A DNA stretch of 64,000 nucleotides from JANMJD01 sp963828405. Lineage in GTDB: Bacteria; Actinomycetota; Acidimicrobiia; Acidimicrobiales; Ilumatobacteraceae. Positions 63,379 through 64,000 of the stretch are shown here, piece by piece. The number at the start of each line of letters is the position of its first letter. Position 1 is the first letter of the stretch. The notes under the pieces are model-generated. The model was not told the origin of the DNA. It searched no databases and worked only from the letters and a program-made list of their open reading frames with translations. Made by a program: the position numbers and the translations under genes. The stretch spans positions 3,100,001 to 3,164,000 of the forward strand of contig CAWHEG010000031.1 of NCBI GenBank assembly GCA_963828405.1, read 5' to 3'.

Positions 63379-64000
63379 TCAGCCCGGCGACGTCGACTGC
63401 ACGACCTCGTACACCCCGTCGACGCTCCGCAGCGTGCGCAGCACGACCTCGAGGTGGTCGGGGGCGGCGATCTCGACGTCGAAGTCCATCCGGGCCACGG
63501 CGTGGGCGGTGCGCGTCGAGGAGGCGACGATGTTCACGTACCCGCCCGAGAGGGCGATCGTCACGTCGCGGAGCAGGCCGGGCCGGTCGAGCGAGACCAC
63601 CGCGACGTGGACGAGGGACGTCTCCACCGGGCCCGTGCCCTGGTCCCACTCGACATCGACGGCGCGGGACAGCCGCTCGGCGTCGGCGGCGACGGCGTTG
63701 GCGCAGTCTGCACGGTGGACGGTGGCCTCACCGGCCCCCCGCAGGAAGCCCTCGATGTCGTCGCCGTAACGCGGCCGGCAGCAGCGCGCCAGGCGGACGA
63801 ACATGCCGTCCGCGCCGTTGACCCGTACGAAGCGGCTGTCGCGGTCGAGCAGCGCATCGTCGTCCGGCCCGCCTGTCGCACCCAACGACCGGGCCACCCG
63901 CTCGGCGATCGGGTCGGCGGCGATGTGCTGCTCGCCGATCGCCCGCAACAGGGCGTCGACGTCGGCGAGATTCGCCTCGTTGACCTCGACGGCGAGCTGA
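63379..64000 (-). CDS. relA: RelA/SpoT-family (p)ppGpp synthetase/hydrolase, C-terminal part only
   Basis: The last 206 codons; the gene enters from beyond the right edge, open at position 64000. Visible are the RIS/zinc-finger-like region (FVRLARCCRPRYGDDIEGF, VHRADCANAVA) and the C-terminal ACT domain (VAVVSLDRPGLLRDVTIAL through MDFDVEIAAPDHLEVVLRTL). These regulatory domains sense uncharged tRNA on the ribosome. The catalytic domains lie outside the window, so synthetase/hydrolase status cannot be judged. It is 57 nt upstream of hisS. Confidence 0.9.
   Translation of the reverse strand, partial: QLAVEVNEANLADVDALLRAIGEQHIAADPIAERVARSLGATGGPDDDALLDRDSRFVRVNGADGMFVRLARCCRPRYGDDIEGFLRGAGEATVHRADCANAVAADAERLSRAVDVEWDQGTGPVETSLVHVAVVSLDRPGLLRDVTIALSGGYVNIVASSTRTAHAVARMDFDVEIAAPDHLEVVLRTLRSVDGVYEVVQSTSPG

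Overview
The window is high-GC DNA with almost no non-coding space. WhiB, a DUF222-HNH protein behind an actinobacterial-type LexA box, a zinc-ribbon DUF4193-like protein and many apparently leaderless genes point to an actinobacterium. The mix of families suggests Acidimicrobiia (Ilumatobacter-like), which is inference. At least ten single-base frame breaks interrupt otherwise well-conserved genes, including aspartyl-tRNA synthetase. They look like base-calling or assembly errors, so affected genes are given as one CDS with the break located.

Layout: 1-5.7 kb, gcvP (3' part missing), a class III nucleotidyl cyclase, a TauE/SafE exporter and an LLM flavin oxidoreductase. 5.9-7.1 kb, a small accessory patch with two toxin-antitoxin modules, one of them truncated. 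7.1-10.4 kb, an unknown protein, a sphingosine-1-phosphate-lyase-like PLP enzyme, a methyltransferase and an alpha/beta hydrolase. 10.5-27 kb, the main feature: a secondary-lipid locus made of an acyl-CoA dehydrogenase, a ~2,855-residue PUFA-synthase-like megasynthase (KS-AT-KS-ACP-ACP-ACP-KR-DH), a ~1,817-residue eukaryote-style single-chain acyl-CoA carboxylase whose biotin carboxylase part looks dead, and a convergent phosphopantetheinyl transferase. The carboxylase would supply malonyl-CoA (or a relative), the transferase would activate the carriers, and the dehydrogenase and upstream hydrolase could act in trans. 27-35 kb, a five-gene peptide-type ABC importer and a CocE-type hydrolase. 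35-44 kb, a kinase/M23/aminotransferase fusion, argG, an FKBP isomerase, prfC, and a three-gene dehydrogenase/amidohydrolase/SDR operon. 44-49 kb, the LexA-boxed HNH gene, an RpiR regulator divergent from a 2-oxoglutarate oxygenase plus threonine aldolase pair, and whiB. 49-64 kb, a kinase-like protein with a possible leader ORF, ribokinase, prmA with a gamma carbonic anhydrase-like gene, a repeat-rich protein, an enoyl-CoA hydratase, a Nudix/GNAT/unknown/DUF4193 run, a long ThyX-like protein, an M20 hydrolase, and relA(partial)-hisS-aspS.

Regulation is partly readable. A TA[G/C]NNT hexamer ends 6-9 nt before the start codon of many genes, which I take as the -10 of leaderless transcripts and used to choose starts. 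Inverted repeats lie on the promoters of the lipid locus, the HNH gene and the oxygenase gene. I saw no tRNA, rRNA, insertion sequence or CRISPR array, and no gene-free stretch over 300 bases.
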